Origin: CAYQQQ01 sp964420125
GTDB lineage: Bacteria; Actinomycetota; Acidimicrobiia; Acidimicrobiales; Microtrichaceae
Length of the DNA: 64,000 nucleotides
NCBI GenBank assembly: GCA_964420125.1
Contig: CAYQQQ010000011.1
Coordinates: 62,001-126,000 of the forward strand
Direction of reading: 5' to 3'
Within the stretch, counting starts at the first letter, position 1; each line of letters starts with the position of its first letter. Shown here in pieces: positions 1 to 7,466 of this stretch. The notes below the pieces were generated by a model. That model searched no databases, was not told the DNA's origin, and saw only the letters and a program-made list of their open reading frames with translations. Made by a program: the position numbers and the translations under genes.

Positions 1-2
1 CC

Positions 3-926
3 TGGGAGACCCCGGACCTGTTCCCGCTCCCGGTGGAGGCCGGCGGCGACCGCCGTTGGGTGCTGACGCTGGCGGCGATGTCGGGAGCGCCGGCGGGGGG
101 TGGAGGAACCTGCTACCTCGTGGGTGACTTCGATGGCCGACGGTTCGTGCCCGAGTCGGCCGAAGCGGTGTGGGCCGATCACGGCCCCGACTTCTACGCC
201 ATGCAGAGCTGGGACGAGGGATCAGAGCGCGGTCGTGTGGGGATCGCGTGGCTGGGGGACTGGTCCTATGCCCAGGAGGTCCCTTCCAGCGGCTGGCGGG
301 GTGTGATGTCGATGCCGCGCCGCCTCGGCCTGATCGACACGGGCGCCGGGCTTCGGTTGACCCAGGCTCCGATCGCCGCGCTCGACGACCTGCTCGCGCC
401 GCTCGTCACCCTGGGGTCGGGCACGGTGATGGGGTGCCGCATCGGCGCGGATCGCGCCGCCGCGCTCGGGGTTCACCACCTCGAGTGCTTCGACCTCCGC
501 ATCGAGATCGACCTCAGCGACGGCTCGAAGGGGTGCCTCGAGCTGCGTGCCGTGTCGCACGACGACGAGTGGACCTCGATCACCTACGACGCGGCCGAGG
601 CAACGCTCAGCCTCGATCGAAATCGGTCGGGACCTGCGGACTTCCATCGCACCCACGGTCCCCGGTCGGTCGTCGCGCTGGAACCCGTCGACGACGTGGT
701 CCGGCTGAGGGTCGTGGGTGACACCTGCTCGATGGAGGTGTTCGGTGCCGCTGGCCCAGGAGAGGGCAGCCTGGTGGTCCTGAGCGCGCTCGTGTTCCCC
801 TCGCGGGTCGGGTTCGGGATCCACCTCGACGCTCCGGGCGAACCGGTCCACTACCGCTCGCTCGAGCTACGTGGCCGTCCGGTCCACCGGGTCATCGGTG
901 TCCGTGAGGTGCCGACGGGGCAGTAG
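3..926 (+). CDS. Glycoside hydrolase family 32 (sucrase/levanase-like), 5' end cut off
   Basis: This is the C-terminal part of a GH32 enzyme, which hydrolyses beta-fructosides such as sucrose, levan or inulin. The frame is open from the window edge and begins WETPDLFPLP, the GH32 motif usually written W-E-C-P-D-L-F, whose Glu (codon 6-8) is the acid/base catalyst. The usual Cys is Thr here. About 70 residues later, RVGIAWLGDWSYA followed by WRGVMSMPR matches the end of the five-bladed propeller, and the last 160 residues fit the C-terminal beta-sandwich. The nucleophile Asp (WMNDPNG motif) and RDP motif must lie upstream of the window. The gene stops at TAG and is followed 47 bp later by an unrelated dehydrogenase. 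Confidence 0.8.
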   Translation, partial: WETPDLFPLPVEAGGDRRWVLTLAAMSGAPAGGGGTCYLVGDFDGRRFVPESAEAVWADHGPDFYAMQSWDEGSERGRVGIAWLGDWSYAQEVPSSGWRGVMSMPRRLGLIDTGAGLRLTQAPIAALDDLLAPLVTLGSGTVMGCRIGADRAAALGVHHLECFDLRIEIDLSDGSKGCLELRAVSHDDEWTSITYDAAEATLSLDRNRSGPADFHRTHGPRSVVALEPVDDVVRLRVVGDTCSMEVFGAAGPGEGSLVVLSALVFPSRVGFGIHLDAPGEPVHYRSLELRGRPVHRVIGVREVPTGQ

Positions 927-973
927 CGTGCCCGGTCGCCGGACCGACGGGCCGGGTGACATGGAGGACGGGC

Positions 974-1792
974 ATGAGGAGCTTCACCGATCGTGTGGCG
1001 GTGGTGACCGGTGCCGGCAGCGGCATCGGACGTGCGACGAGCGTCGCCCTGTCACGTCGTGGGTGCCGGCTGGCCCTGGCCGATGTGAGCACCGGCGGCC
1101 TGGAGGAGACGCGGCGCATCATCGAGACGGCCGGGGGTCGGGCGTCGGTGCACGTGGTCGACGTGGCCGACGCGGACCGCATGATGAGGTTCCCTGCGGA
1201 GGTGCTGGACGAGCACGGCGACTGCCACATCCTGGTCAACAACGCGGGGGTGACCTCGGCGGGGATGTTCGAGGAGGAGCAGCTCGACGACCTCGAGTGG
1301 ATCGTGGGCATCAACCTCTGGGGTGTCGTGTACGGCTGCCGTGCCTTCCTGCCCCTCTTGCGCCAGGCCGACGAGGCGCACATCGTGAACCTCTCCAGCA
1401 TGGTGGGCTTCCTCGGTCTGCCCCAGAACGCCATCTACTCGCTCACCAAGGGGGGAGTGCGAGCCTTCACGGAGGCCCTGCGAGGTGAGCTGGTGGGCAG
1501 CGGCATCGGGGTCACGGCGGTGTTCCCCGGGGCGATCCGCACCAACATCATGCACAGCGCCCGCGGAGCGGAGGCCGAGCGCCTGTCGACGATGGCCCGC
1601 TCCCGACTGGCGCCCTACGTGCTGCGCCCACCCGAGGTGGCGGCCGCCAAGATCGTGAAGGCCGTCGAGAGGAACCGGCCCCGCGCCATCGTGGGCCCCG
1701 ACGCCCACGTGCTCGACATCACCGCCCGGGTGGTGCCCGGGCGTTCCGGCCTTCTCGGTCGTGCGGTCAGACAGGCCAGCTCGCGCCGCTGA
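974..1792 (+). CDS. Short-chain dehydrogenase/reductase (classical SDR)
   Basis: This is a 272-residue NAD(P)-dependent oxidoreductase of the classical SDR family. The nucleotide-binding TGAGSGIG sits at residues 12-19, the structural NNAG at about residue 90, and the catalytic Ser and Tyr-x3-Lys in NLSSMVGF and YSLTK near residues 140-160. ATG 974 was chosen because GGAGG lies six bases upstream; the in-frame ATG 956 has no comparable site. The substrate cannot be read from the sequence. The Arg/Pro-rich C-terminal extension resembles those of SDRs acting on hydrophobic alcohols, but that is weak. It stands alone between two unrelated genes. Confidence 0.85.
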   Translation: MRSFTDRVAVVTGAGSGIGRATSVALSRRGCRLALADVSTGGLEETRRIIETAGGRASVHVVDVADADRMMRFPAEVLDEHGDCHILVNNAGVTSAGMFEEEQLDDLEWIVGINLWGVVYGCRAFLPLLRQADEAHIVNLSSMVGFLGLPQNAIYSLTKGGVRAFTEALRGELVGSGIGVTAVFPGAIRTNIMHSARGAEAERLSTMARSRLAPYVLRPPEVAAAKIVKAVERNRPRAIVGPDAHVLDITARVVPGRSGLLGRAVRQASSRR

Positions 1793-1983
1793 TCTCCGGA
1801 TCCGGGAGCGGGCGTCGACCCGCCGGACCGCACGGTCGCTCCGGCGAGGAGCACCGCCGGCTCGTCGCCGTTGCCGATCCGCGGGTGGACCGGGCCGATG
1901 GCGAGCAGGAGCCAGGGGCCGCTGGACCGCAGCGGGTTGTGCCCATGTCCAGGTTGTCGTGGACGGCGGCGATGCGGAGGTCC

Positions 1984-2026
1984 TTGCCTGTGTCACAGGT
2001 CCTGCTATCATCGAACACATGTTCGA
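1984..2026 (+). promoter_or_regulatory. Leaderless promoter with a perfect LexA (SOS) box over the start codon
   Basis: A -35 like TTGCCT (1984-1989) and an extended -10 TGCTATCAT (2003-2011) are 16 bp apart. The sequence TCGAACACATGTTCGA at 2011-2026 is a perfect palindrome matching the mycobacterial LexA consensus TCGAAC-N4-GTTCGA. It overlaps the -10 and the ATG at 2019. Transcription would begin at or next to that ATG, so the message is probably leaderless; no ribosome site precedes it. LexA bound here would block initiation until DNA damage. Confidence 0.8.
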
Positions 2027-3719
2027 ACCGATCACCGATGTGCCGCCGAGCAGCCCGCCCGTGTCCGGTCCTGCGGAGAAGACCGCCGGAGGGGTCGTCG
2101 TCGACCTGCTGGCGACGGCTTCTGCTGAGCTGGCAGGCATGGACTGGGCGTCCATGAGGGATGGAGCGCTCCTGGTGTCGATGGCGGCACTCGTGCGCTC
2201 CGAGCGTCGAGTGCAGGCCGCGATCGCAGTGGGCGCCTGGCAGATGGAGCGGTCCGGGTCCGCGGTCGCCGTCTCGGGGCTGTCGGCGGGCGGGTGGTTG
2301 GCGGGGACGTTCCGGGGGTGCGGCGGGGAAGCAGCCTGGCGGGTTCGCGCCGGTCGGTTGATCGGCGAGTTCCCGGCGCTCGGTGCGGTGGTGCGAGACG
2401 GGGAGCTCGGTCTCGAGCACCTGCGAGCGCTCGACGAGGTTCGAGATCCCGTGGTGCGGGAGGAGCTGGCCGACCAGGATGTCGATCTGCTCGACGCTGC
2501 GCTGCGTCTCGACCTCGGCGCGTGGAGGCGGGAGGTCCGAGCTCGGGTGGCCGAGGTGCGCGAAGGGCTCGATCGTCGGCGGACGGACGATGATCACGCC
2601 GATGGCGCCGACGTCGGTGAATGGGGTGGTGGCCAAGCCGACCCGGGCACTCCCGACGGAGAGGGTGGCGAAGAGGGCGGCGAACCTGGGGCAGAGCCGG
2701 ACGACGGCGCACCCGACGGCGCTCCGGTGCCGGTGCTGCCCGACGACCCGGTCGGGGGGGAGGTTGCGGCCGATCCGTCGTCCGAAGCGGGGTCACCGAC
2801 GACCTCTCGCGAGCCCGATCCCGCCGGCTGGCTGTCGGTTCGCTCGAGCGCCGGCGGTGGACTGCTGGTTCGCGGCGAGCTGTTCGGGGAGTCCGCCGAG
2901 TTGCTGCGGCAGGCGCTCGCTGCCGAGGCCTCCCGGCGCCGGCGTGCGGCGTGGATCGAGCACGAGGAGACCGGTGCGCCGATGCCCCTGGCCTCCGAGT
3001 TGCGGGCCCGGGCGCTCACCGAGATGGTCCGACGAAGCCTCGGCATCGATCTCGGCGCCACCACCGGGCCGCGCACCGACGCGATCATCGTGATCACCGC
3101 CGCCGGTGAGGACGCCGCCCGCAAGGTCCGAGCGCTGGACGGCGAGCCCCTCTCCAGCGACGTGGCTTCGCTGCTCGCCTGCGATGCCAACCTGGCGGCG
3201 TTGGTGGTGGACATGACCGGCCAGCCGCTGTGGATGGGCCGATCGAGTCGGTTGGCCACAGTGGCGCAACGGCGAGCGCTGGCGATCCGAGATGGCGGCT
3301 GCGTCTTCCCTGGCTGCGGCATGCCGGCCGAGTGGTGCGACGCGCATCACGAACCGGGTTGGCAGAGGGGAGGCGCCACCGATCTCGACGGCATGGTCCT
3401 GCTGTGCAGACGCCACCACGGTGCCGCCCACAGCGATCGGTGGACAATCCGAACTGCCACCGGGTCGCTCGGTGGCCCGGTCGGGGAGGTGCCTCGCGGC
3501 GCAGCAGAGGGTGCCGATCTCGGCGTTGCCGTCCTGCCGCACATGAAGGGAGTACCCCGGGAAAGGGATCGAGCCCATGACGATCCACACGGGAGGCAGG
3601 CGCCGGTCGGGCTGGCGCCGGGTGGCCGAGGTCCGGCCGGCCAGCGCTTCGAGTGGTTCGATCGACGCACCGGCCGCGTCCTGCCAGCAGGGCAGCGGGG
3701 ACTTCTGCAGGCCGCATGA
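2019..3719 (+). CDS. DUF222/HNH endonuclease domain protein, 13E12 repeat family
   Basis: This 566-residue protein has the actinobacterial 13E12 layout: an alpha-helical DUF222 region (roughly residues 30-190), a long acidic low-complexity linker rich in Gly, Glu, Asp and Pro (about 200-270), a second conserved block, and a C-terminal HNH nuclease fold. The HNH part reads CVFPGC at about residue 427, then CDAHHEPGW and LLCRRHHGAAH, so the two Cys pairs and the catalytic His cluster are intact. The start at ATG 2019 is set by the promoter and LexA box overlapping it. Members of this family in Mycobacterium tuberculosis are also LexA-linked and multicopy. Its role is not established; a DNA-damage-induced nuclease is the natural inference. 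It appears full length. Confidence 0.8.
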   Translation: MFEPITDVPPSSPPVSGPAEKTAGGVVVDLLATASAELAGMDWASMRDGALLVSMAALVRSERRVQAAIAVGAWQMERSGSAVAVSGLSAGGWLAGTFRGCGGEAAWRVRAGRLIGEFPALGAVVRDGELGLEHLRALDEVRDPVVREELADQDVDLLDAALRLDLGAWRREVRARVAEVREGLDRRRTDDDHADGADVGEWGGGQADPGTPDGEGGEEGGEPGAEPDDGAPDGAPVPVLPDDPVGGEVAADPSSEAGSPTTSREPDPAGWLSVRSSAGGGLLVRGELFGESAELLRQALAAEASRRRRAAWIEHEETGAPMPLASELRARALTEMVRRSLGIDLGATTGPRTDAIIVITAAGEDAARKVRALDGEPLSSDVASLLACDANLAALVVDMTGQPLWMGRSSRLATVAQRRALAIRDGGCVFPGCGMPAEWCDAHHEPGWQRGGATDLDGMVLLCRRHHGAAHSDRWTIRTATGSLGGPVGEVPRGAAEGADLGVAVLPHMKGVPRERDRAHDDPHGRQAPVGLAPGGRGPAGQRFEWFDRRTGRVLPAGQRGLLQAA

Positions 3720-3788
3720 GCTGCCCTTCTGCGAGGGAGTCCGCGTCGCAGGTAGGGTGCCGAGCACCCACCATGGCCGGAGGTGCCC

Positions 3789-4445
3789 GTGAGCAGACTC
3801 TTCAGCGATCCGCACCGGCGGCTCCAGGACCGCTTCGACAGCCGCACGTTGGCGGACACGCTGGAGCTCACCATCGTGCAGCCCCAGCTCGACGAGGAGG
3901 CGATCGCCTTCATCGAGGCACGGCCGTTCTTCTTCCTCTCCACCGTGAACGCGGCGGGTCAGCCCTCGGTGTCCCACAAGGGTGGCGCACCTGGGTTCGT
4001 GCAGGTTCCCGATCCCTCCACGCTGCTGTTCCCGAGCTACGACGGCAACGGCATGTACCTCTCCATGGGCAACATCGCGACCAATCCGAGCATCGGCCTG
4101 CTCTTCATCGACTTCGAACGTCCCCACCGCGTGCGGGTGCACGCCACCGCCGAGCTGCTCGACGACGACCTCCTGGTGTCCAAGTTCCCCGGTGCCGACC
4201 TCGTGGTGCGCGCCACGGTGACGGAGGCCTTCGTCAACTGCCCCCGGTACATCACCACCTACGGCGAGGCCCGTCCCTCCCGGTACCTGCCCGACGCGGA
4301 GGGGGAGGCGCCGATGCCGGCGTGGAAGCGCATCGACCTGCTCCAGGGAGTGCTGCCCGAACGGTTCCACGGCCGAGCGGAGGCCGAGGGCGGCACCATC
4401 ACCGTCGAGGAGTACGCCGAGCGTCTCGCCGCCGGCGACGGCTGA
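3789..4445 (+). CDS. FMN-binding split-barrel protein (pyridoxamine-phosphate-oxidase-like)
   Basis: This 218-residue protein has the PNPOx-like split barrel typical of flavin- or F420-binding reductases. Recognisable segments are the N-terminal helix ending EARPFFFLSTVNAAG, then QPSVSHKGGAPGFV, the core strand LLFPSYDGNGMYLSMGN, and NPSIGLLFIDF. GTG 3789 is preferred because GGAGG (3779-3783) lies five bases upstream; GTG 3783 is inside that site. The family includes general-stress and F420-dependent reductases, and the substrate is not predictable. A hairpin at 4481-4511 lies just after the stop. Confidence 0.75.
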   Translation: MSRLFSDPHRRLQDRFDSRTLADTLELTIVQPQLDEEAIAFIEARPFFFLSTVNAAGQPSVSHKGGAPGFVQVPDPSTLLFPSYDGNGMYLSMGNIATNPSIGLLFIDFERPHRVRVHATAELLDDDLLVSKFPGADLVVRATVTEAFVNCPRYITTYGEARPSRYLPDAEGEAPMPAWKRIDLLQGVLPERFHGRAEAEGGTITVEEYAERLAAGDG

Positions 4446-4480
4446 GCCCCTCCCGCCGGCCCCGCTGCGCGGCGCACTCC

Positions 4481-4511
4481 CCGGGCGGCGCACTCCCCGC
4501 GCGCCGCCCGG
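4481..4511 (+). terminator. Hairpin after the split-barrel gene
   Basis: CCGGGCGGCGC (4481-4491) and GCGCCGCCCGG (4501-4511) are a perfect 11-bp inverted repeat with a 9-base loop. There is no T-run, as is common for terminators in high-GC actinobacteria. The left arm sits inside two 15-bp direct copies of GCGGCGCACTCCCCG (4469-4483 and 4485-4499). Confidence 0.5.
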
Positions 4512-4644
4512 CAACTGGCGGCTGTCAGCCCGTGGGTGTGGTGCCACACCTGCGAGTTCGTCGCTGGGGCGGCGGTGGGTTCTCCCTCGGAGCGACCCCG
4601 ATGCTTCGGCGGCCGCGGCATCGACATGTGTCACCTTTTCGGTG

Positions 4645-4672
4645 TTTGATATCGAGGATTGAAAAGTATAAC
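4645..4672 (+). promoter_or_regulatory. Candidate promoter for the flavoprotein block
   Basis: The 4446-4797 gap contains a conspicuous AT-rich patch (about 4631-4690) in an otherwise GC-rich sequence. It holds TATAAC at 4667-4672 with TTTGAT at 4645-4650, a 16-bp spacing, giving a leader of about 120 bases before ATG 4798. Apart from this and the hairpin above, I see no gene or motif in the gap. Confidence 0.4.
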
Positions 4673-4797
4673 GTGTTCTTGTTTCTGATGGCCGGGGGGG
4701 ATCGGCCGAGGCACGAGCCCCCTACGCTGCACGTCGGCGATCGAAAGGGAGTGTCGTGAGGCTCAAATCACGGGGACTGGGTCGCAAGGAGCTCGTG

Positions 4798-5586
4798 ATG
4801 GACTTCCGTGAGTACACGGTCGTCCGCGAGGGCTCGGAGGTCGTGATCAAGGGGACCATCACCGAGCCGGTGCACTGGGACTTCTCCATCCGCATGTGCG
4901 AGGACGACATCGCCGGCATCACCCGGGTCGCGGTGCAGAAGAACATGTTGGGCTTCCTGGTGAAGGCGTTGTTCAAGCGCAACAAGGACGACCACTGGAC
5001 CGGTGGCAAGGAAGCGCACATGGCCGCTGCCAAGGCCGCCCGCGAGGAGGCCGAGAAGAAGGCGGAGCAGGCCGACGAGAAGGCAGCCTCCAAGACCGGA
5101 CGGGCGGGTCGCACCGCCAAGGCCGAGGCTGCGGCCACCAACGACGACACCGCTGCCGCCGAGGACGAGCCTTCCGCTGCCAAGGGCGTCACCGGCAAGG
5201 CCGAGACGGCCACGCCCGCATCCGCTCGCGCCGCCGGTCAGGACCGCGCGGCCGGTCAGGACCCTGCCACTGGCCGTGATCGTTCGTCCGGACGGGAACG
5301 GGCGACCGGTCGGGACCGTGCCACCGGTCGGGACCGTGCCACGGGCCAGGAGCGCGCTGCCGCGCCGGCCGCCAACGGCGCGAACGGCGCGAACGGGGCG
5401 ACCGCCTCTCCGTCGCCGAGCGGCAAGTCGGTGAGCTTCGCCAAGAAGGCCGACAAGCCCACACCCCAGGAGGCGTCGACAGAGCCTGCCTCCGGAACCA
5501 CCTCCACCGAACCGGCGACTGCCGCCGAACCCGACGCCGACGCCGAGACCGCTGCGGCGGCCCAGGGGACCGAAGGGACCGCCTGA
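4798..5586 (+). CDS. Unrecognised protein with a short folded N-terminus and a low-complexity Ala/Arg/Asp tail
   Basis: I do not recognise this gene. From ATG 4798 (AAGGAG six bases upstream) it encodes 262 residues; an in-frame GTG at 4756 would add 14. Residues 1-75 look folded and end HWTGGKEAHM. Residues 75-110 are a charged Ala/Glu/Lys helix likely to be coiled. The rest is disordered: seven tandem hexapeptides of the type ATGRDR (residues about 145-186), an NGA triplet repeat, then an acidic Ala/Thr/Glu tail. Its stop overlaps the next start by one base (TGATG), so it is translationally coupled to a phytoene-desaturase-like flavoprotein. The tail suggests a scaffold or partner role, which is inference only. 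Confidence 0.6.
   Translation: MDFREYTVVREGSEVVIKGTITEPVHWDFSIRMCEDDIAGITRVAVQKNMLGFLVKALFKRNKDDHWTGGKEAHMAAAKAAREEAEKKAEQADEKAASKTGRAGRTAKAEAAATNDDTAAAEDEPSAAKGVTGKAETATPASARAAGQDRAAGQDPATGRDRSSGRERATGRDRATGRDRATGQERAAAPAANGANGANGATASPSPSGKSVSFAKKADKPTPQEASTEPASGTTSTEPATAAEPDADAETAAAAQGTEGTA
5230..5355 (+). repeat. Seven tandem 18-bp coding repeats
   Basis: Seven 18-bp units encode AAGQDR, AAGQDP, ATGRDR, SSGRER, ATGRDR, ATGRDR and ATGQER. Units 5 and 6 (5302-5337) are nearly identical in DNA, differing only in their first codon, which suggests recent expansion by slippage. The repeat stays in frame throughout. Confidence 0.85.
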
Positions 5587-7376
5587 TGACCGACACGACC
5601 ACCACCCGGCGCGCCGTCGATCCGGCCACGGGAAAGCGGATGGACAAGTCCAACACCTACGACTGGGTCATCGTCGGCGGAGGGCCCAACGGCCTCGGGA
5701 TCGCTGCCTACCTCGCCAAGTGGGGCTTCTCGGTGTGCCTCCTGGAGGCCCGCCCGGAGCTGGGCGGCGGCGCCGAGACCGCCGAGCCGATCCCCGGCTA
5801 CTCCATCGATCCTCACGCCGTGTACTTCTACGGCGCCGCCGGCCCCGCGCTGGAGCAGCTCGACCTCGCCCGTCACGGCTTCCGCATGTCGTTCATCCCC
5901 AACTACGGCGGCTGCATCACCCACGACCAGAAGGCCTTCGTCGGAGGGAACACCTTCCACGAGGACTCGGCGCGCGATCCCGAGGCCTACGTCGAGCTGC
6001 TGGGAGTCGACCGCGACACCGCCAAGATGTACCTGGAGTTCATGGAGTCGCTGCGCCCTGCGATGCGCGACTTCTTCCGCTCCATCTACTGGACGCCACC
6101 CTTCGACGAGAGCTGGGGCATCCCCAAGTCCGAGACCCCGGTGGCCAGGGTGCTGCGCGGCTGCCTTCCCATGTACGACGACGCCATGCTGGAGATGTCG
6201 TTCATGGAGATGATGGACGCACTCGCCCTGCCGGACCCGATCCGGGCAGGCCTCCTGGTGGGCTCCTGGGGCAACGGCCCTCACCCGTTCTGGAAGGGCA
6301 TGGCGTTGCCCGGGTTCGCCTGCACCCAGCTCCAGTTCTTCTCGGGCTGCACGCCGGTGGGCGGCATGCACTCCCTCGCCCACGCCCTGATCCGCTGCGC
6401 CCTGTCCTACGGGGCGAGGATGTACGTCAACAGCCCCGTCTCGGAGATCATCGTCCACGACGGGGTGGCCAAGGGCGTGCGGGTGGCCGACGAGTCGCTC
6501 CTGGAGGAGAAGACCGTCTGGGCCAACATGGGGGTGATCAACAACACCCACGTGAAGCAGCTCACCGAGCTGGTCTCCTCCGATCACCTCACCACCGACT
6601 TCCGCCAGCGGGTGGCCGACCTCTCCCTCAAGGGCGGGAGCCTCTTCGTGGCCAACATGGTCACCAAGGAGCTGCCGGAGTACACCGCGCTGCCCGAGAA
6701 GTACGAGGAGTCGAACTACCCCTCGGGGATGGTGCTGCACTCCACCACCGACGCGCTGCTCGAGCTGATGCGCGACGTCCACACCTACCGCACGCACCCG
6801 ACCGATCCCGATCACTACATCGCCTGGTACGTGGTGCACGGCGGTCACGACTCCACCCGCCTGCGCACCTCGGAGCCGGGCCACGTCATCACGGTGAACC
6901 TCCAGGTGCCCGCCCCGGAGGACCACCGCGACGGGCCGGAGGCGGTCAACGACGCCAAGTGGGAGATCTTCGACAACATCAAGAACGTCATCCGCCACTA
7001 CGCGCCGAACATGACCGACGACAAGTACATCGCCACGTTCATCAACACCCCCTACGACTCCGAGCAGCGCAACATGGGCTTCGTGGGGGGCAACTGGATG
7101 GGGATGCGCCAGTCGGAGGACGAGTGGTTCGCCCGCAAGCCGCTGCCGGAGCTGGCCCGCTACCGCACCCCGGTCGCCAACCTCTACCTCTGCAACCACA
7201 CCTCGTACCCGGGAGGGCTCTGCCTGAGCGCGGTGCCCTACAACCTCATGCACATCCTCAAGGAGGACTACGCCGAGATCGAGGCGACGACCCCCGAGTG
7301 GTGGTACCCGTCGCCGTGGCACATCACCGACGCCGAAGGCGCCCGCATCGCGGCAGGTCGCGAGGCAGCAGAGTGA
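5586..7376 (+). CDS. Phytoene-desaturase-like FAD-dependent oxidoreductase (paralogue 1 of 4)
   Basis: This 596-residue flavoprotein has the CrtI/amine-oxidase fold. Residues about 27-55 hold the ADP-binding motif (VGGGPNGLGIAAYLAKWG, then an acidic LLEAR and ELGGGAET). The C-terminus has the second FAD contact, LYLCNHTSYPGGLCLSAVPYN. It is the most divergent and longest of the four paralogues, with an extra N-terminal tail and a middle region rich in aromatic residues (GNGPHPFWKGMALPGF). Its start overlaps the previous stop by one base. Family members desaturate or isomerise carotenoids, but many bacterial relatives have other or unknown substrates, and no other carotenoid gene is present here. 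Confidence 0.8.
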   Translation: MTDTTTTRRAVDPATGKRMDKSNTYDWVIVGGGPNGLGIAAYLAKWGFSVCLLEARPELGGGAETAEPIPGYSIDPHAVYFYGAAGPALEQLDLARHGFRMSFIPNYGGCITHDQKAFVGGNTFHEDSARDPEAYVELLGVDRDTAKMYLEFMESLRPAMRDFFRSIYWTPPFDESWGIPKSETPVARVLRGCLPMYDDAMLEMSFMEMMDALALPDPIRAGLLVGSWGNGPHPFWKGMALPGFACTQLQFFSGCTPVGGMHSLAHALIRCALSYGARMYVNSPVSEIIVHDGVAKGVRVADESLLEEKTVWANMGVINNTHVKQLTELVSSDHLTTDFRQRVADLSLKGGSLFVANMVTKELPEYTALPEKYEESNYPSGMVLHSTTDALLELMRDVHTYRTHPTDPDHYIAWYVVHGGHDSTRLRTSEPGHVITVNLQVPAPEDHRDGPEAVNDAKWEIFDNIKNVIRHYAPNMTDDKYIATFINTPYDSEQRNMGFVGGNWMGMRQSEDEWFARKPLPELARYRTPVANLYLCNHTSYPGGLCLSAVPYNLMHILKEDYAEIEATTPEWWYPSPWHITDAEGARIAAGREAAE

Positions 7377-7466
7377 TCCGGCGGGCCGCGCAGGCCTGCG
7401 GGCATCAGTTCGTCAGCACGAGTTCGCCAACGTGAGATGGCGTAGAAGAGAAGGACAGGCCAGATC

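Noticed and set aside
2019..3719. A transposase or mobile element
   Set aside because: The 13E12/HNH family is repetitive in some genomes, but I see no terminal inverted repeats, target duplication or second copy here.
5230..5355. A CRISPR-like or regulatory tandem repeat
   Set aside because: The 18-bp units have no spacers and are in frame within a coding sequence.
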